A stretch of 64,000 nucleotides of DNA. It comes from Caldisericales bacterium (lineage in GTDB: Bacteria > Caldisericota > Caldisericia > JAAYUI01). The notes below the pieces were generated by a model. The model searched no databases. It was not told where the DNA came from and was given only the letters and a program-made list of their open reading frames with translations. Each line of letters opens with the position of its first letter. Within the stretch, counting starts at the first letter, position 1. Positions 9,064-17,154 of the stretch are shown in pieces. Both the position numbers and the translations under genes were made by a program. The stretch lies in NCBI GenBank assembly GCA_022707885.1, contig JAKIZT010000003.1, positions 62,001-126,000 on the forward strand, read 5' to 3'.

Positions 9064-9092
9064 AGTATAAACAAATGTATTGGTTATATCAA
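9064..9092 (-). promoter_or_regulatory. Predicted sigma70 promoter of the hydrogenase operon
   Basis: Minus strand: TTGATA (9092-9087), a 17-nt spacer, TATACT (9069-9064). The implied transcript starts about 25 nt before hydB and can cover hydBGDA, the maturation protease, the response regulator and the kinase. Confidence 0.7.
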
Positions 9093-9158
9093 TGCCAAGT
9101 GAGTAATAAGACTTTGTTAAAAAGAGAGAATAGTAATAAATACTAATAAGAGCTTTGA

Positions 9159-11012
9159 TTATGTTTCACGTGAAACATACTGACCAAGAATTTGGATGTC
9201 TGATGGAGTAACACCATCCACCCTCATGGCCTCTCCAAGGGTTTTTGGCTTGATTGCCGCAAGACGGAGACGTGCCAGTTTTGAGAGGAACATATTTCCA
9301 GCATAATCTATGTCTTCGGGGAGTGATAATTTCTCCCATCTTTCAAGATCTCTCATTCTTGTCTGCTCTCGCTGGCAATAGGCTTCAATGGCAATATCAG
9401 TCATTGCAGAAGTAACAGCCCTTCTTGATAGTGACTTGAACATGGGGGCAACAGCAATCAGTTTTGTATAATCGAAATGAGGTCTCCTGATTAGTTGCGA
9501 GAGTTTGACGGGCTCATTTATGTCACCGATGCCAATGTCCTGGAACCAGGCCTTTGTGTCCTTGTCAGGATAGTAAACCAGACCTCCTGATTCTCTTACG
9601 AATTCTGCTTTGTCTGACTCAAGTTTTAAAAGATCAGCGGACCGTTCTGGATCAAGAAGGCCGGTCTTTTTTGCGATTGGACCAAGCCTGAAGATGGCAT
9701 TATCGGCTCTCAGAGACATCCTGAATTCAACATGGGAAGGCGTTATTCTGTAAGGCTCTGTTATCCCCTTGTGTGCGAGGTCGTCAATCATTACTCCGAT
9801 GTATCCGTCCATGCGTCCCAATATGAGCGGAGGGAGTGACATGGATTTGAGTGCAGCATTTGCACCGGCAACAAGCCCAAGCGCTGCTGCCTCATCATAA
9901 CCAGTCGTTCCGTCAACTTGCCCCGCAAGGAAAAGGTTGTCGTAATGTTTTGTGGAAAGGTCAGGGTTCAGCTCGGTAGGGTCCACAAAATCATAATCAA
10001 TGGCGTATCCGGATTTTACCATCCTGACATTTGAAAGCCCCGGAAGAGTTTTGAGCGCCTCAAGCTGGTATTGGGGTGGAATACTCATGTAGAGTCCCTG
10101 AAGATAGCACTCGTTTGTGAACCTGCTCTCTGGCTCTACAAAGAAGAGGTGTTCTGTCCGGTCGGCATACCATCTGGCCTTCTCTTCAAGTGAAGGGCAA
10201 GACCTGGGACCTGTTCTTACCATCATGCCTTTGACTGATGGCGCCATATGAACGTACTTTTTGATTACATTCATGGTATTGCTGTTTGTGTGGCCAAGCC
10301 AGCTTGGAAGCTGGTCCTTGAATATCCTTGGCTCAGAGACAAGGGCTATCGGTTCAGTGTCCCCATCCTGTCTTGCCAGCTCTGAATAGTCAATTGATTT
10401 TGCATCTATTCTGGGAGTGGTGCCGGTATTGAATCTCCTGATTGGAAGCCCAAGCTCTTTTAGCTGTTCTGAAAGCCCGTTTACTGAGGGTTGTCCCATC
10501 CTTCCGCCTGGAGTGCTTGTATCAGCGTAGTGCACTTTTCCAGACATGTATGTGCCACAGGACAGAACGACAGTTTTTGAATAGAATTTTCGTCCGTCAA
10601 GAAGGACAACGCCGACAATTTTTTCGTCTTCGATCAGGAGGCTGGATACCATCCCCTGGAAGAGGGTGAGATTTTTTGTCTCCCCTATCAATTTGGCAGC
10701 CATAAGTGAATAAAAGTGTCTATCTGCCTGTATTCTTACCGATTGTACCGATGGGCCTTTGGAACGATTAAGCAACCTTATGGATGTTGCCGATTCTTCA
10801 GAAAGAATGGCTGAGGCGCCACCAAGGGCATGCAACTCGCATAAAACCTGGGTTTTACCAGGTCCACCCATTGCGGGGTTGCATGGCATGTATGCCATCT
10901 GGTCAGTATTTATTGTCAGAAGAAGTGTCTTGGCGCCAATGCGACAGGAAGCGAGAGATGCTTCCATTCCTGCATGTCCGGCACCAACCACAATAACATC
11001 GTAGTTTTCCAT
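9159..11012 (-). CDS. mnmG: tRNA uridine-5-carboxymethylaminomethyl modification enzyme MnmG
   Basis: A 617-residue FAD protein that, with MnmE, modifies U34 of tRNAs reading split codon boxes. The N-terminal Rossmann motif is GAGHAG (residues 10-15); MPCNPAMGG and the catalytic-region SCGTYMSG are present, and the C-terminal helical domain is full length. I chose the ATG at 11012, which gives the usual family length; an upstream ATG at 11072 would add 20 unrelated residues next to the tRNA gene. The ribosome site is weak. Its stop codon abuts the parS palindrome. Confidence 0.95.
   Translation of the reverse strand: MENYDVIVVGAGHAGMEASLASCRIGAKTLLLTINTDQMAYMPCNPAMGGPGKTQVLCELHALGGASAILSEESATSIRLLNRSKGPSVQSVRIQADRHFYSLMAAKLIGETKNLTLFQGMVSSLLIEDEKIVGVVLLDGRKFYSKTVVLSCGTYMSGKVHYADTSTPGGRMGQPSVNGLSEQLKELGLPIRRFNTGTTPRIDAKSIDYSELARQDGDTEPIALVSEPRIFKDQLPSWLGHTNSNTMNVIKKYVHMAPSVKGMMVRTGPRSCPSLEEKARWYADRTEHLFFVEPESRFTNECYLQGLYMSIPPQYQLEALKTLPGLSNVRMVKSGYAIDYDFVDPTELNPDLSTKHYDNLFLAGQVDGTTGYDEAAALGLVAGANAALKSMSLPPLILGRMDGYIGVMIDDLAHKGITEPYRITPSHVEFRMSLRADNAIFRLGPIAKKTGLLDPERSADLLKLESDKAEFVRESGGLVYYPDKDTKAWFQDIGIGDINEPVKLSQLIRRPHFDYTKLIAVAPMFKSLSRRAVTSAMTDIAIEAYCQREQTRMRDLERWEKLSLPEDIDYAGNMFLSKLARLRLAAIKPKTLGEAMRVDGVTPSDIQILGQYVSRET
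9162..9177. promoter_or_regulatory. parS centromere site (ParB binding), inside the 3' end of mnmG
   Basis: TGTTTCACGTGAAACA is a perfect 16-bp palindrome identical to the bacterial consensus parS site. It encodes the last residues of MnmG (V-S-R-E-T) just before the stop. ParB nucleates on such sites for chromosome segregation, and in many bacteria they lie near the origin in the mnmG-rsmG-parA-parB region. Here mnmG is present but rsmG, parA and parB are not adjacent. Confidence 0.9.
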
Positions 11013-11040
11013 TTCTCTATTATGATTGACCGCCTTGTCC

Positions 11041-11068
11041 TTGAAAATCAAGATGTTTTTCATAAACT
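11041..11068 (+). promoter_or_regulatory. Possible promoter of tRNA-Ser(UGA)
   Basis: TTGAAA (11041-11046), a 16-nt spacer, TAAACT (11063-11068). Transcription would begin close to the tRNA 5' end. The match is moderate and lies inside the region between divergent mnmG and the tRNA. Confidence 0.4.
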
Positions 11069-11076
11069 CCATTCCC

Positions 11077-11160
11077 GGAAGGATGGCCGAGCGGTCTATG
11101 GCGCTGCACTTGAAATGCAGAGGGTGAAAGCCCGCGGGGGTTCAAATCCCCCTCCTTCCG
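11077..11160 (+). tRNA. tRNA-Ser(UGA)
   Basis: The 7-bp acceptor stem is GGAAGGA/TCCTTCC with discriminator G. The anticodon loop CTTGAAA between CTGCA and TGCAG gives anticodon TGA, read as serine UCA. The long variable arm and GGTTCAAATCC T-arm are typical of tRNA-Ser. CCA is not encoded. Confidence 0.95.
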
Positions 11161-11169
11161 GAGGAAAAA

Positions 11170-11709
11170 TTGAGAAAATCCCTTGCTATTCTGGCGCTTT
11201 TTTCGCTAATGTTGGCCATATCTTGTGGTGGCCCTATTGGAACGGTCAAATCAGCCAAGGATGAATATACGATATCTTACTTCAGGGGCTGGAAACCGGT
11301 AACTGAGTTTAAACAGCCAAACACCGATAATCTTGAGGTTGTTTTTGTGAGGGAAGATCTCCCTTCGTTTATTGGCGTCAAGGTGGCCAGCCAGACAAGG
11401 CTTGATATTCAGCAGGGTCACATAAGAGAAGTTACTGCGGAATACGCGAAAGATGCTGAAAAGAAAGTCCCCGGCTACACCCTTGTTTCCCATGAGTACA
11501 AAAATGTCCCGAATGCTCTTGGCGATGAAAGACTTGAACTTGTCTTCTCGGCAATAGAGAGCGGACAGTCATATACAATTATTCAACATATTTATGCAAT
11601 AATCGGCAAAGTGTTGTATGTCACAGGTACCTACCCAGAAGGCGACGAAGCGCTTGCAAACCAGATTAAAGATATAATGGAAAGCTTCGTTGTAGCGCCT
11701 AAAAAGTAA
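11170..11709 (+). CDS. Small lipoprotein, PsbP/DcrB-like fold
   Basis: A 179-residue protein with TTG start. A hydrophobic signal ends in the lipobox-like AISC (about residue 19), so it is probably exported and lipidated. The mature part (a WKP motif, alternating strands and helices, ending VAPKK) resembles the PsbP/DcrB/DUF1795-like fold; I recognise the shape, not a specific family. Its ribosome site GGAGG begins on the last base of tRNA-Ser(UGA), so the message must start within or before the tRNA. It is the first of three small lipoprotein genes in a row. Confidence 0.6.
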   Translation: MRKSLAILALFSLMLAISCGGPIGTVKSAKDEYTISYFRGWKPVTEFKQPNTDNLEVVFVREDLPSFIGVKVASQTRLDIQQGHIREVTAEYAKDAEKKVPGYTLVSHEYKNVPNALGDERLELVFSAIESGQSYTIIQHIYAIIGKVLYVTGTYPEGDEALANQIKDIMESFVVAPKK

Positions 11710-11737
11710 TTGACAATAAGAATTTATTAAATATACT
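11710..11737 (+). promoter_or_regulatory. Predicted sigma70 promoter of the second lipoprotein gene
   Basis: A perfect TTGACA (11710-11715) begins right after the stop codon of the previous gene; a 16-nt spacer is followed by TATACT (11732-11737). An AT-rich hairpin (AAAAAGGT with ACCTTTTTT, about 11740-11762) lies around the start site. Confidence 0.7.
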
Positions 11738-11782
11738 CCAAAAAGGTTAGATACACCTTTTTTATTTGAAAGGAGTAGCAAT

Positions 11783-12523
11783 ATGCGCAAGCTGTTAATT
11801 GTCGCGCTTCTTCTGAGCATATCTTTGACTGCGGTCGGCTGCGGATGCGGCGGCGAATCTGGTGGAAACGGCAACGGTGGGAAAATTGATTACGGTGACA
11901 AAAACCCGAATGAGGGAAAAATCATCAGCAGCACAAGCACTGATCCGGATGCCCTTAAACCTGCGAAGGACAAAGAGCTTGTTGGCGAAATGAAGATCCC
12001 GCCACACCCAGTTCTGATCTGGACTCTGTATGCTTTTGAAGGGCTCGAGGTTGCAGGAGAGCAGTATCAGGGCTGGACTGAAGTCCCGCTTACAAAGGAA
12101 ATGTATGACAGCGGAACTTACAAGATGTTCACCTGGGACAAAAACCCGAAGGTAATATTTAAGGTCGTTGCATCAAAGGACAAGGCAGTGACGAACTCAG
12201 ACCCGGCGACAATAAAGCCGCAGCTTGAGAACTACATAGCCTCGATCCAGGCCACAAAAGACAAAGATGGCGAATTCAAGCACACCCAGTCCCTTATAAA
12301 GGGCATTTGGCAGGCCTATTCCTACAAAAAAGATGGGGCTGATTATAAGGGCAAAATCCTTGCTTACTCACTTAGAGGACCAAGGATTTCTGAGACCGAA
12401 TTTGGCCCAGGAACCTTCCTCAAGATCATCGGCGAAGGCCCGTCAGCAGCCTATGATGAATCAGTGAAAGACACAATGGATTATATGATCCAGCAGGTAA
12501 TGATCACCCAGGTTTCTGAGTGA
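11783..12523 (+). CDS. Putative lipoprotein of unknown function
   Basis: A 246-residue protein with a strong ribosome site (GAAAGGAG) before ATG 11783. The signal peptide ends with AVGC (about residue 20), followed by a Gly/Ser/Asn-rich tether typical of lipoproteins. The folded part begins near residue 65. I do not recognise the family. It has its own promoter and overlaps the next lipoprotein gene by one base (TGATG), so the two are probably co-translated. Confidence 0.6.
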   Translation: MRKLLIVALLLSISLTAVGCGCGGESGGNGNGGKIDYGDKNPNEGKIISSTSTDPDALKPAKDKELVGEMKIPPHPVLIWTLYAFEGLEVAGEQYQGWTEVPLTKEMYDSGTYKMFTWDKNPKVIFKVVASKDKAVTNSDPATIKPQLENYIASIQATKDKDGEFKHTQSLIKGIWQAYSYKKDGADYKGKILAYSLRGPRISETEFGPGTFLKIIGEGPSAAYDESVKDTMDYMIQQVMITQVSE

Positions 12524-13080
12524 TGATTGTTTCGAAATCTTCAAAGGCCCCGCGAAAGTGGGGCCTTTGTGTTTTATTGGCAACTTTTTTTACACTGTTT
12601 TTGATCTCCTGCTCCGGGCAGTCTGTAATCAGGTGGGGTGGGGAGAATTACTCTGTTTCTTATGACAAGAATTTTTTTGGGGTTGTTTCCGAAGCAAATG
12701 ACGAATTGCAGCTCAACATACTGGATGCAAAAGATAGCCCCACAATCGAGATAATTGCTGTCCCAGGTTTCAAGCTTTCTGAAGGTATTTTGGTATCAGA
12801 TCTTCTTGATCAGGCAAAGATCGAGTTTGAAGATTCATTTGAAAAAATAACCAATAATATTGCAGATAAATCGTCATCTGGTGGAGCTGAGGAGATAAGA
12901 ATGACTATCACCGGCTACCCAAAAGGAAGCAAGGAACTTTCGATTGGAATGACCAGAGTTCTTATTTCAAATGATGCCATCCTTCAGGTCAGAGTGGTTG
13001 ATTCTGCAGCGAAAATAGAAAAGTTTATACCACAACTTCAGGAGCTTTTTGATTCAGCCAGGGTATCTTCAGAAAAATGA
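12523..13080 (+). CDS. Putative lipoprotein with a terminator-like hairpin in its 5' coding region
   Basis: A 185-residue protein from ATG 12523 (a GTG at 12520 is the alternative). The basic n-region, hydrophobic core and lipobox LISC (about residue 30) mark a lipoprotein. The mature part resembles the lipoprotein at 11170 in length and strand/helix pattern, so it may share the PsbP/DcrB-like fold. Codons 7-15 form a perfect hairpin with a GAAA loop followed by a T-rich stretch, exactly where the basic n-region is encoded. It overlaps the following gene by 4 nt. Confidence 0.6.
   Translation: MIVSKSSKAPRKWGLCVLLATFFTLFLISCSGQSVIRWGGENYSVSYDKNFFGVVSEANDELQLNILDAKDSPTIEIIAVPGFKLSEGILVSDLLDQAKIEFEDSFEKITNNIADKSSSGGAEEIRMTITGYPKGSKELSIGMTRVLISNDAILQVRVVDSAAKIEKFIPQLQELFDSARVSSEK
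12543..12575 (+). terminator. Intrinsic-terminator-like hairpin inside a coding region
   Basis: The stem AAAGGCCCC (12543-12551) with GGGGCCTTT (12560-12568) extends by a G-T and a C-G pair to a GAAA tetraloop, then TGTGTTTTA follows. It looks like a real terminator for the upstream lipoprotein gene but lies within the next gene. Confidence 0.6.
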
Positions 13081-13700
13081 GTAAAATGCCTCAAGTTTTT
13101 TGGGAATGGGCCTTTGTCCAGAGGGCGAATTTTATCAGAAAAATGATGGACAACCAAAAGATGGACGAAAGGGAAATCTATCTGGGATTTACCAGGCATA
13201 CCCCAGCAATGGTGACAAATGGCCCTGCAGGATTGAATGCTTCTATAAAGGGTTTTGGGTTTGTGCCAAGACAAGAGTATATAGAAAAGGTAACTTCTGC
13301 ACTCAACAGTGAAATTGAAGAGAAGGAAAGCAAGCCCTTAAAGGCCCTTTGGGACAACATATACAGCCCGGAGGCTTCAAAAAATATCGACAGAACAAGA
13401 CTTATTTCCCTGGAACTTGCCAGGAAACACACCTTTGAAAATGTTTCACCTGGAAAAACACAATGTACTCTCATTTATTACCAGCCTCCAATGGTTTCAT
13501 TTGAGGTGAGGGGCGAAGTTGAGCTTGCTTGTGATGATAAGATCATTGATTTTGCCAATGCTATCCATGATGTGTATCACAAGCGGCCGAAGGGCTCAAA
13601 GAAAAACCTTGCCTACACTTTTTTTATAAGAGAGGTTTTTGACAATTCTGTCTCATCTTTTGGTAAAAGGCTTGATGAAGGACTGGAAGATAACTGTTGA
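13077..13700 (+). CDS. Hypothetical protein coupled to a histidine kinase
   Basis: A 207-residue soluble protein without recognised domain. It starts with ATGA overlap to the upstream lipoprotein gene and its end overlaps the kinase start by 26 nt, so all are one transcript. Visible features are a strongly charged helical N-terminus and a C-terminal half with alternating strands. The overlaps suggest it works with the kinase, perhaps as a regulator or partner; no function can be assigned. Confidence 0.65.
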   Translation: MSKMPQVFWEWAFVQRANFIRKMMDNQKMDEREIYLGFTRHTPAMVTNGPAGLNASIKGFGFVPRQEYIEKVTSALNSEIEEKESKPLKALWDNIYSPEASKNIDRTRLISLELARKHTFENVSPGKTQCTLIYYQPPMVSFEVRGEVELACDDKIIDFANAIHDVYHKRPKGSKKNLAYTFFIREVFDNSVSSFGKRLDEGLEDNC

Positions 13701-15831
13701 TTCCTTGCCTCTGCCGGCATTTGTTGTTGGAAGCGAAGCCAAAATAATATCCTTCAATTCAATTTTTGCTGAAAAGATGAACTGTCCTACATGGATGAAA
13801 GTAGGAATTGCCGGCGATCTTCAAAACAAGGGTATCGCTCGCACAGAAGCCATATCTTTTGGCAAAACAACCCAGGACGTTTTTCTGGTCGAGAAAAATG
13901 AAGATGAAATGCTCTTTGTCCTTGGGGACTGGGGAACCAAGAGCGGCAACTCTGCTTCATGGTTCAAGGAAAAGAAGGATATATTTCTCATTTTGTCTGA
14001 TGAATATGGCAACATATCATATCATACCGATGACCTTACCGATTCATTGATTGGGATGCGAAGGGCAATAGATAATGTTGAAAACCTCCACCTGTTTTTT
14101 GCATCGGATGATTTTGACCTCCAAAAATATAAAAAATTACTTTTGGATGGAGAAAAATTTGAAACAAAAATAACGAATGGTCCATATGCAGGCTGCAACG
14201 CAATCTTTGATGTGGTCCAGCAAAAATCCCCCCAGGGTGACAATAAAGCAAAATTCATAATTTTCTGGATTGACAGGGAAAACAGGCGCCCAAAAAAATT
14301 TGAAGAGATGTTGAAAGTCCATGAAGCATTTGATGAAATATCATCCTTTGCCTTCATGGTAATCACTGGTGATAATGTGTTTTTTGCTAATAATCAGGCA
14401 AGAGAGCTTTTTGGGCTTACAAAAAATCCTTCTGACGAGTTATTCGAATCAAATTACTGTGTCCTTCCTCCACAACTGAAAGATGCCCTTAAGAATGAAC
14501 TTGAAAACACGAAAGATATTGCCTCGGGTCAGATTGAGTATAAAACAAAATTGGGCAAGATAAGACATTTCAGGGTGGTTTCCAAAGCGCTGGATTTGTT
14601 TGGAAAACCCTCAAGAGTGCTTGTTCTTCATGATGTAACAAAATTAAGCCAGATGGAACGAAGGCTTGCCAGGTATGAAAACCTGGAGAAGATTATTGGG
14701 ACATTGGGATCTGAAATCTCTGGCAAAGATAGTCTGGATAAATATCTTGAAGTTACCCTTGAGTTGCTCTGCAAGCATTTTGGTTTGGCATCAGGAGTGA
14801 TTTATTTTGAAGAACTTGGAGATTTCGTCCAGAAAAAGATATATGGGGAAAAAATTGAACCAATGTCTGAGATCCACAAATTTGCGATTAGAAAGGTTTT
14901 TGAAAACGGGAAGCCGCAAGTAGTAGGATCCGCTTTTACAACAAGTGATAATGTTTATTATTTATTGCCAATTCTTAGCCCAGATGGTGCAACAGGTGTG
15001 TTTTCTTTCAAGTCACAGACGCTTGATGAAAATATTATCAATCAATTTGACACGATAATGCCTATAGTGGTTTCGGGCATCGAACTTTGCAGGATGAAGG
15101 CAAGAGAGTCCCAATACATAGAAGAGCTTGAAAGGCTAAGCTCTTTCAGGTCGGATATCCTTGAGTCTGTCAATCACGAGATGAAAACACCTCTTACCTC
15201 GATTTTGGGATATGCAGAATTGATACTTTCTGGGATAATAAAGGGCAGCGAACAGACGATGAATGCTGCGAATTCGATTTATGCTGCGGGCAAGCAATTG
15301 GAAACACTTTTAGGGGAGCTTTCAAAGCTTTCCTATAATACGATTGTGGTGCCAGAAATGGTTGTGGCAGAACTAAACACAAAAGATGTTCTCAGGATGG
15401 TCTCCAATCTCATGCTTCCAATATTTGAGGCGGCAATACTATCTTTTAGGGCAAATATTCCAGAAGACCTTCCAAGGGTCAAAGCTGATCCCACAAAGCT
15501 TAAAGAAATCCTCCTAAACATGCTTTCGAATGCTGCAAAATATACAGAATCTGGTGGAGAAATAACCCTCTCAGCGTCTGTTATTGGCGGGAATTTTATC
15601 AGGATAGAAGTAAAAGACACAGGTATCGGTATTTCAAGTGAGAAAAAACGCTTCATATTCAAAAAATATTACAGGCAGGCAAATGAAAAGACAGGTAAAG
15701 GGCTTGGCCTTTACCTGTCTAAAATATACGCTGAAGCGATGGGTGGGAAGATCTATTTTGAATCTGAAGGGAGAGGCAAGGGAGCTGCCTTCTACTTGTT
15801 ACTCCCGTCAATAAATTCAAATCCCAAATAA
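13675..15831 (+). CDS. Soluble PAS/GAF histidine kinase
   Basis: A predicted 718-residue kinase. The start at ATG 13675 is supported by AAAGG eight bases upstream and by PAS homology beginning within the first 12 residues. No membrane segment is seen. It has a PAS-like N-terminus (LPAFVVG...IISFNSIF), a second PAS near residue 220-330, a GAF-like domain (about 335-480), a HisKA box with His in VNHEMKTPL, and a HATPase (MLSNAAKYTE, DTGIGIS, GKGLGLYLS). No response regulator gene lies beside it. The 3' end runs 40 nt into serS on the other strand. The stimulus is unknown, but the link to exported lipoproteins suggests envelope-related control. Confidence 0.88.
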   Translation: MKDWKITVDSLPLPAFVVGSEAKIISFNSIFAEKMNCPTWMKVGIAGDLQNKGIARTEAISFGKTTQDVFLVEKNEDEMLFVLGDWGTKSGNSASWFKEKKDIFLILSDEYGNISYHTDDLTDSLIGMRRAIDNVENLHLFFASDDFDLQKYKKLLLDGEKFETKITNGPYAGCNAIFDVVQQKSPQGDNKAKFIIFWIDRENRRPKKFEEMLKVHEAFDEISSFAFMVITGDNVFFANNQARELFGLTKNPSDELFESNYCVLPPQLKDALKNELENTKDIASGQIEYKTKLGKIRHFRVVSKALDLFGKPSRVLVLHDVTKLSQMERRLARYENLEKIIGTLGSEISGKDSLDKYLEVTLELLCKHFGLASGVIYFEELGDFVQKKIYGEKIEPMSEIHKFAIRKVFENGKPQVVGSAFTTSDNVYYLLPILSPDGATGVFSFKSQTLDENIINQFDTIMPIVVSGIELCRMKARESQYIEELERLSSFRSDILESVNHEMKTPLTSILGYAELILSGIIKGSEQTMNAANSIYAAGKQLETLLGELSKLSYNTIVVPEMVVAELNTKDVLRMVSNLMLPIFEAAILSFRANIPEDLPRVKADPTKLKEILLNMLSNAAKYTESGGEITLSASVIGGNFIRIEVKDTGIGISSEKKRFIFKKYYRQANEKTGKGLGLYLSKIYAEAMGGKIYFESEGRGKGAAFYLLLPSINSNPK

Positions 15832-17078
15832 TTCCTGAGAGCATCTGGCACCCTGATTCTTCCATCTTTTTCCTGATAATTCTCCATAATGGCTGCCATT
15901 GTACGCCCTATTGCCAACCCCGAGCCGTTTAGTGTGTGGACAAATTTTGTTCCTTCGCCTTGCCCTTCCTTAAACCTTATCTGAGCCCTTCTTGCCTGGA
16001 AATCGGTGCAGTTGCTGCAAGATGAAACTTCCACATAGGCATTGTAGCTTGGCATCCAGACTTCCAGGTCGTAGGATTTTGCTGCCGAGAAACCGGACAT
16101 GTCTCCGGTGCACATGAGGCTCAGCCTGTATGGAAGGCCAAGTCCTTCGAGTACGGCACCTGCAGAATCAATCAAGTGCTGGAGTTCTTTGCTGGATTCC
16201 TCCGGTTTGCAGAACGTCACCATCTCCACCTTTTCGAATTGGTGTACCCGTATCAGGCCCCTGGTGTCCCTTCCTGCTGCGCCAGCCTCTTTTCTGAAGC
16301 AGAGTGCAAAACCGGTGTATCTTATTGGAAGATCTGATGCCTTGAGAATTTCTCCCTGGTGCATGTTTACAAGAGTTATTTCGTTGGTGGAGATGAGGTA
16401 CATGTCTTCACCCTCAATCTTATACATGTCCTGGGCAAATTTTGGTAATTGACCAGTGCCAAGGCAAGTCTTGTCTAGAACAAGGACTGGTGCAAAAATT
16501 TCTTTAAAGCCATGTTCCTTCGTGTGCATGTCTATCATATAAGATATTAACGCACGCTGGAGCGCGGCCAGTTTTCCCTTGAAAACATTGAATCTTGCAC
16601 CAGAGAGTTTCGCCGCCCTTGTGTTATCCAGAACATCTAGCGTATCTCCCAGGTCCCAGTGGCCTTTTGGCTCAAACTCAAAAACCCTTGGCTGCCCAAC
16701 TGTTTTTACGTGGATATTTTCGGCGTCTGATTTTCCGTATGGCACGTCCTCTTCTGGGATATTTGGCACCGTGAGGGCAATCGAGTCAAGTTCTGATTTT
16801 ATCTGGTCGAGCTCCTGGTCAATTGCGGCAATCCTTTCACCCATTTGTTTTGTTTTGGCCATGAGCTCGGACGCATCCTCGCCCTTTGATTTGAGGAGGC
16901 CAACCTGTTTTGATTGCTCGTTTCTCAACCTTTTGAGCTCATCACTTTCCTGGACCAGTTTTTTTCTCTTCTGGTCAAGTGTTGCCATCTCGTCCACAAT
17001 TGCTGTTTGAAGGCCTCTTGATTCCAGGGCTTTTTTTAGTCTGTCCGGATCGGAAACTGCAAGTTTTATATCGATCAT
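15792..17078 (-). CDS. serS: Seryl-tRNA synthetase
   Basis: A 428-residue class II synthetase that charges tRNA-Ser. An N-terminal coiled-coil tRNA-binding arm (about residues 30-100) precedes the catalytic core; motif 2 is FRKEAGAAGRDTRG and motif 3 GSGLAIGRTMAAI. Length is normal. Its last 40 bases overlap the convergent kinase gene. Both tRNA genes of the window are serine tRNAs. The ribosome site is weak; a promoter is predicted at 17102-17129. Confidence 0.97.
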   Translation of the reverse strand: MIDIKLAVSDPDRLKKALESRGLQTAIVDEMATLDQKRKKLVQESDELKRLRNEQSKQVGLLKSKGEDASELMAKTKQMGERIAAIDQELDQIKSELDSIALTVPNIPEEDVPYGKSDAENIHVKTVGQPRVFEFEPKGHWDLGDTLDVLDNTRAAKLSGARFNVFKGKLAALQRALISYMIDMHTKEHGFKEIFAPVLVLDKTCLGTGQLPKFAQDMYKIEGEDMYLISTNEITLVNMHQGEILKASDLPIRYTGFALCFRKEAGAAGRDTRGLIRVHQFEKVEMVTFCKPEESSKELQHLIDSAGAVLEGLGLPYRLSLMCTGDMSGFSAAKSYDLEVWMPSYNAYVEVSSCSNCTDFQARRAQIRFKEGQGEGTKFVHTLNGSGLAIGRTMAAIMENYQEKDGRIRVPDALRNYLGFEFIDGSNK

Positions 17079-17101
17079 TTTTTCTCACACTCCGGGCCGA
17101 G

Positions 17102-17129
17102 ATGTTAACACTATAAATATGTATGTCAA
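17102..17129 (-). promoter_or_regulatory. Predicted serS promoter
   Basis: Minus strand: a perfect -35 TTGACA (17129-17124), a 16-nt spacer and TAACAT (17107-17102), ~24 nt upstream of the serS ATG. One arm of the inverted repeat at 17111-17154 falls in the spacer. Confidence 0.5.
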
Positions 17130-17154
17130 CTATCTAGTATACATATTTGTATAG
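17111..17154. repeat. AT-rich inverted repeat upstream of serS
   Basis: CTATAAATATGTAT (17111-17124) is nearly mirrored by 17139-17154, with a perfect core ATATGTAT/ATACATAT and matching outer CTATA/TATAG. The loop is 14 nt. It overlaps the serS promoter spacer and -35 edge and could be an operator. Confidence 0.5.

Noticed and set aside
13442-13457. A second parS-like sequence (TGTTTCACCTGGAAAA)
   Set aside because: Only 13 of 16 bases match and just one half-site is intact; it lies within a coding region and is best explained by chance.
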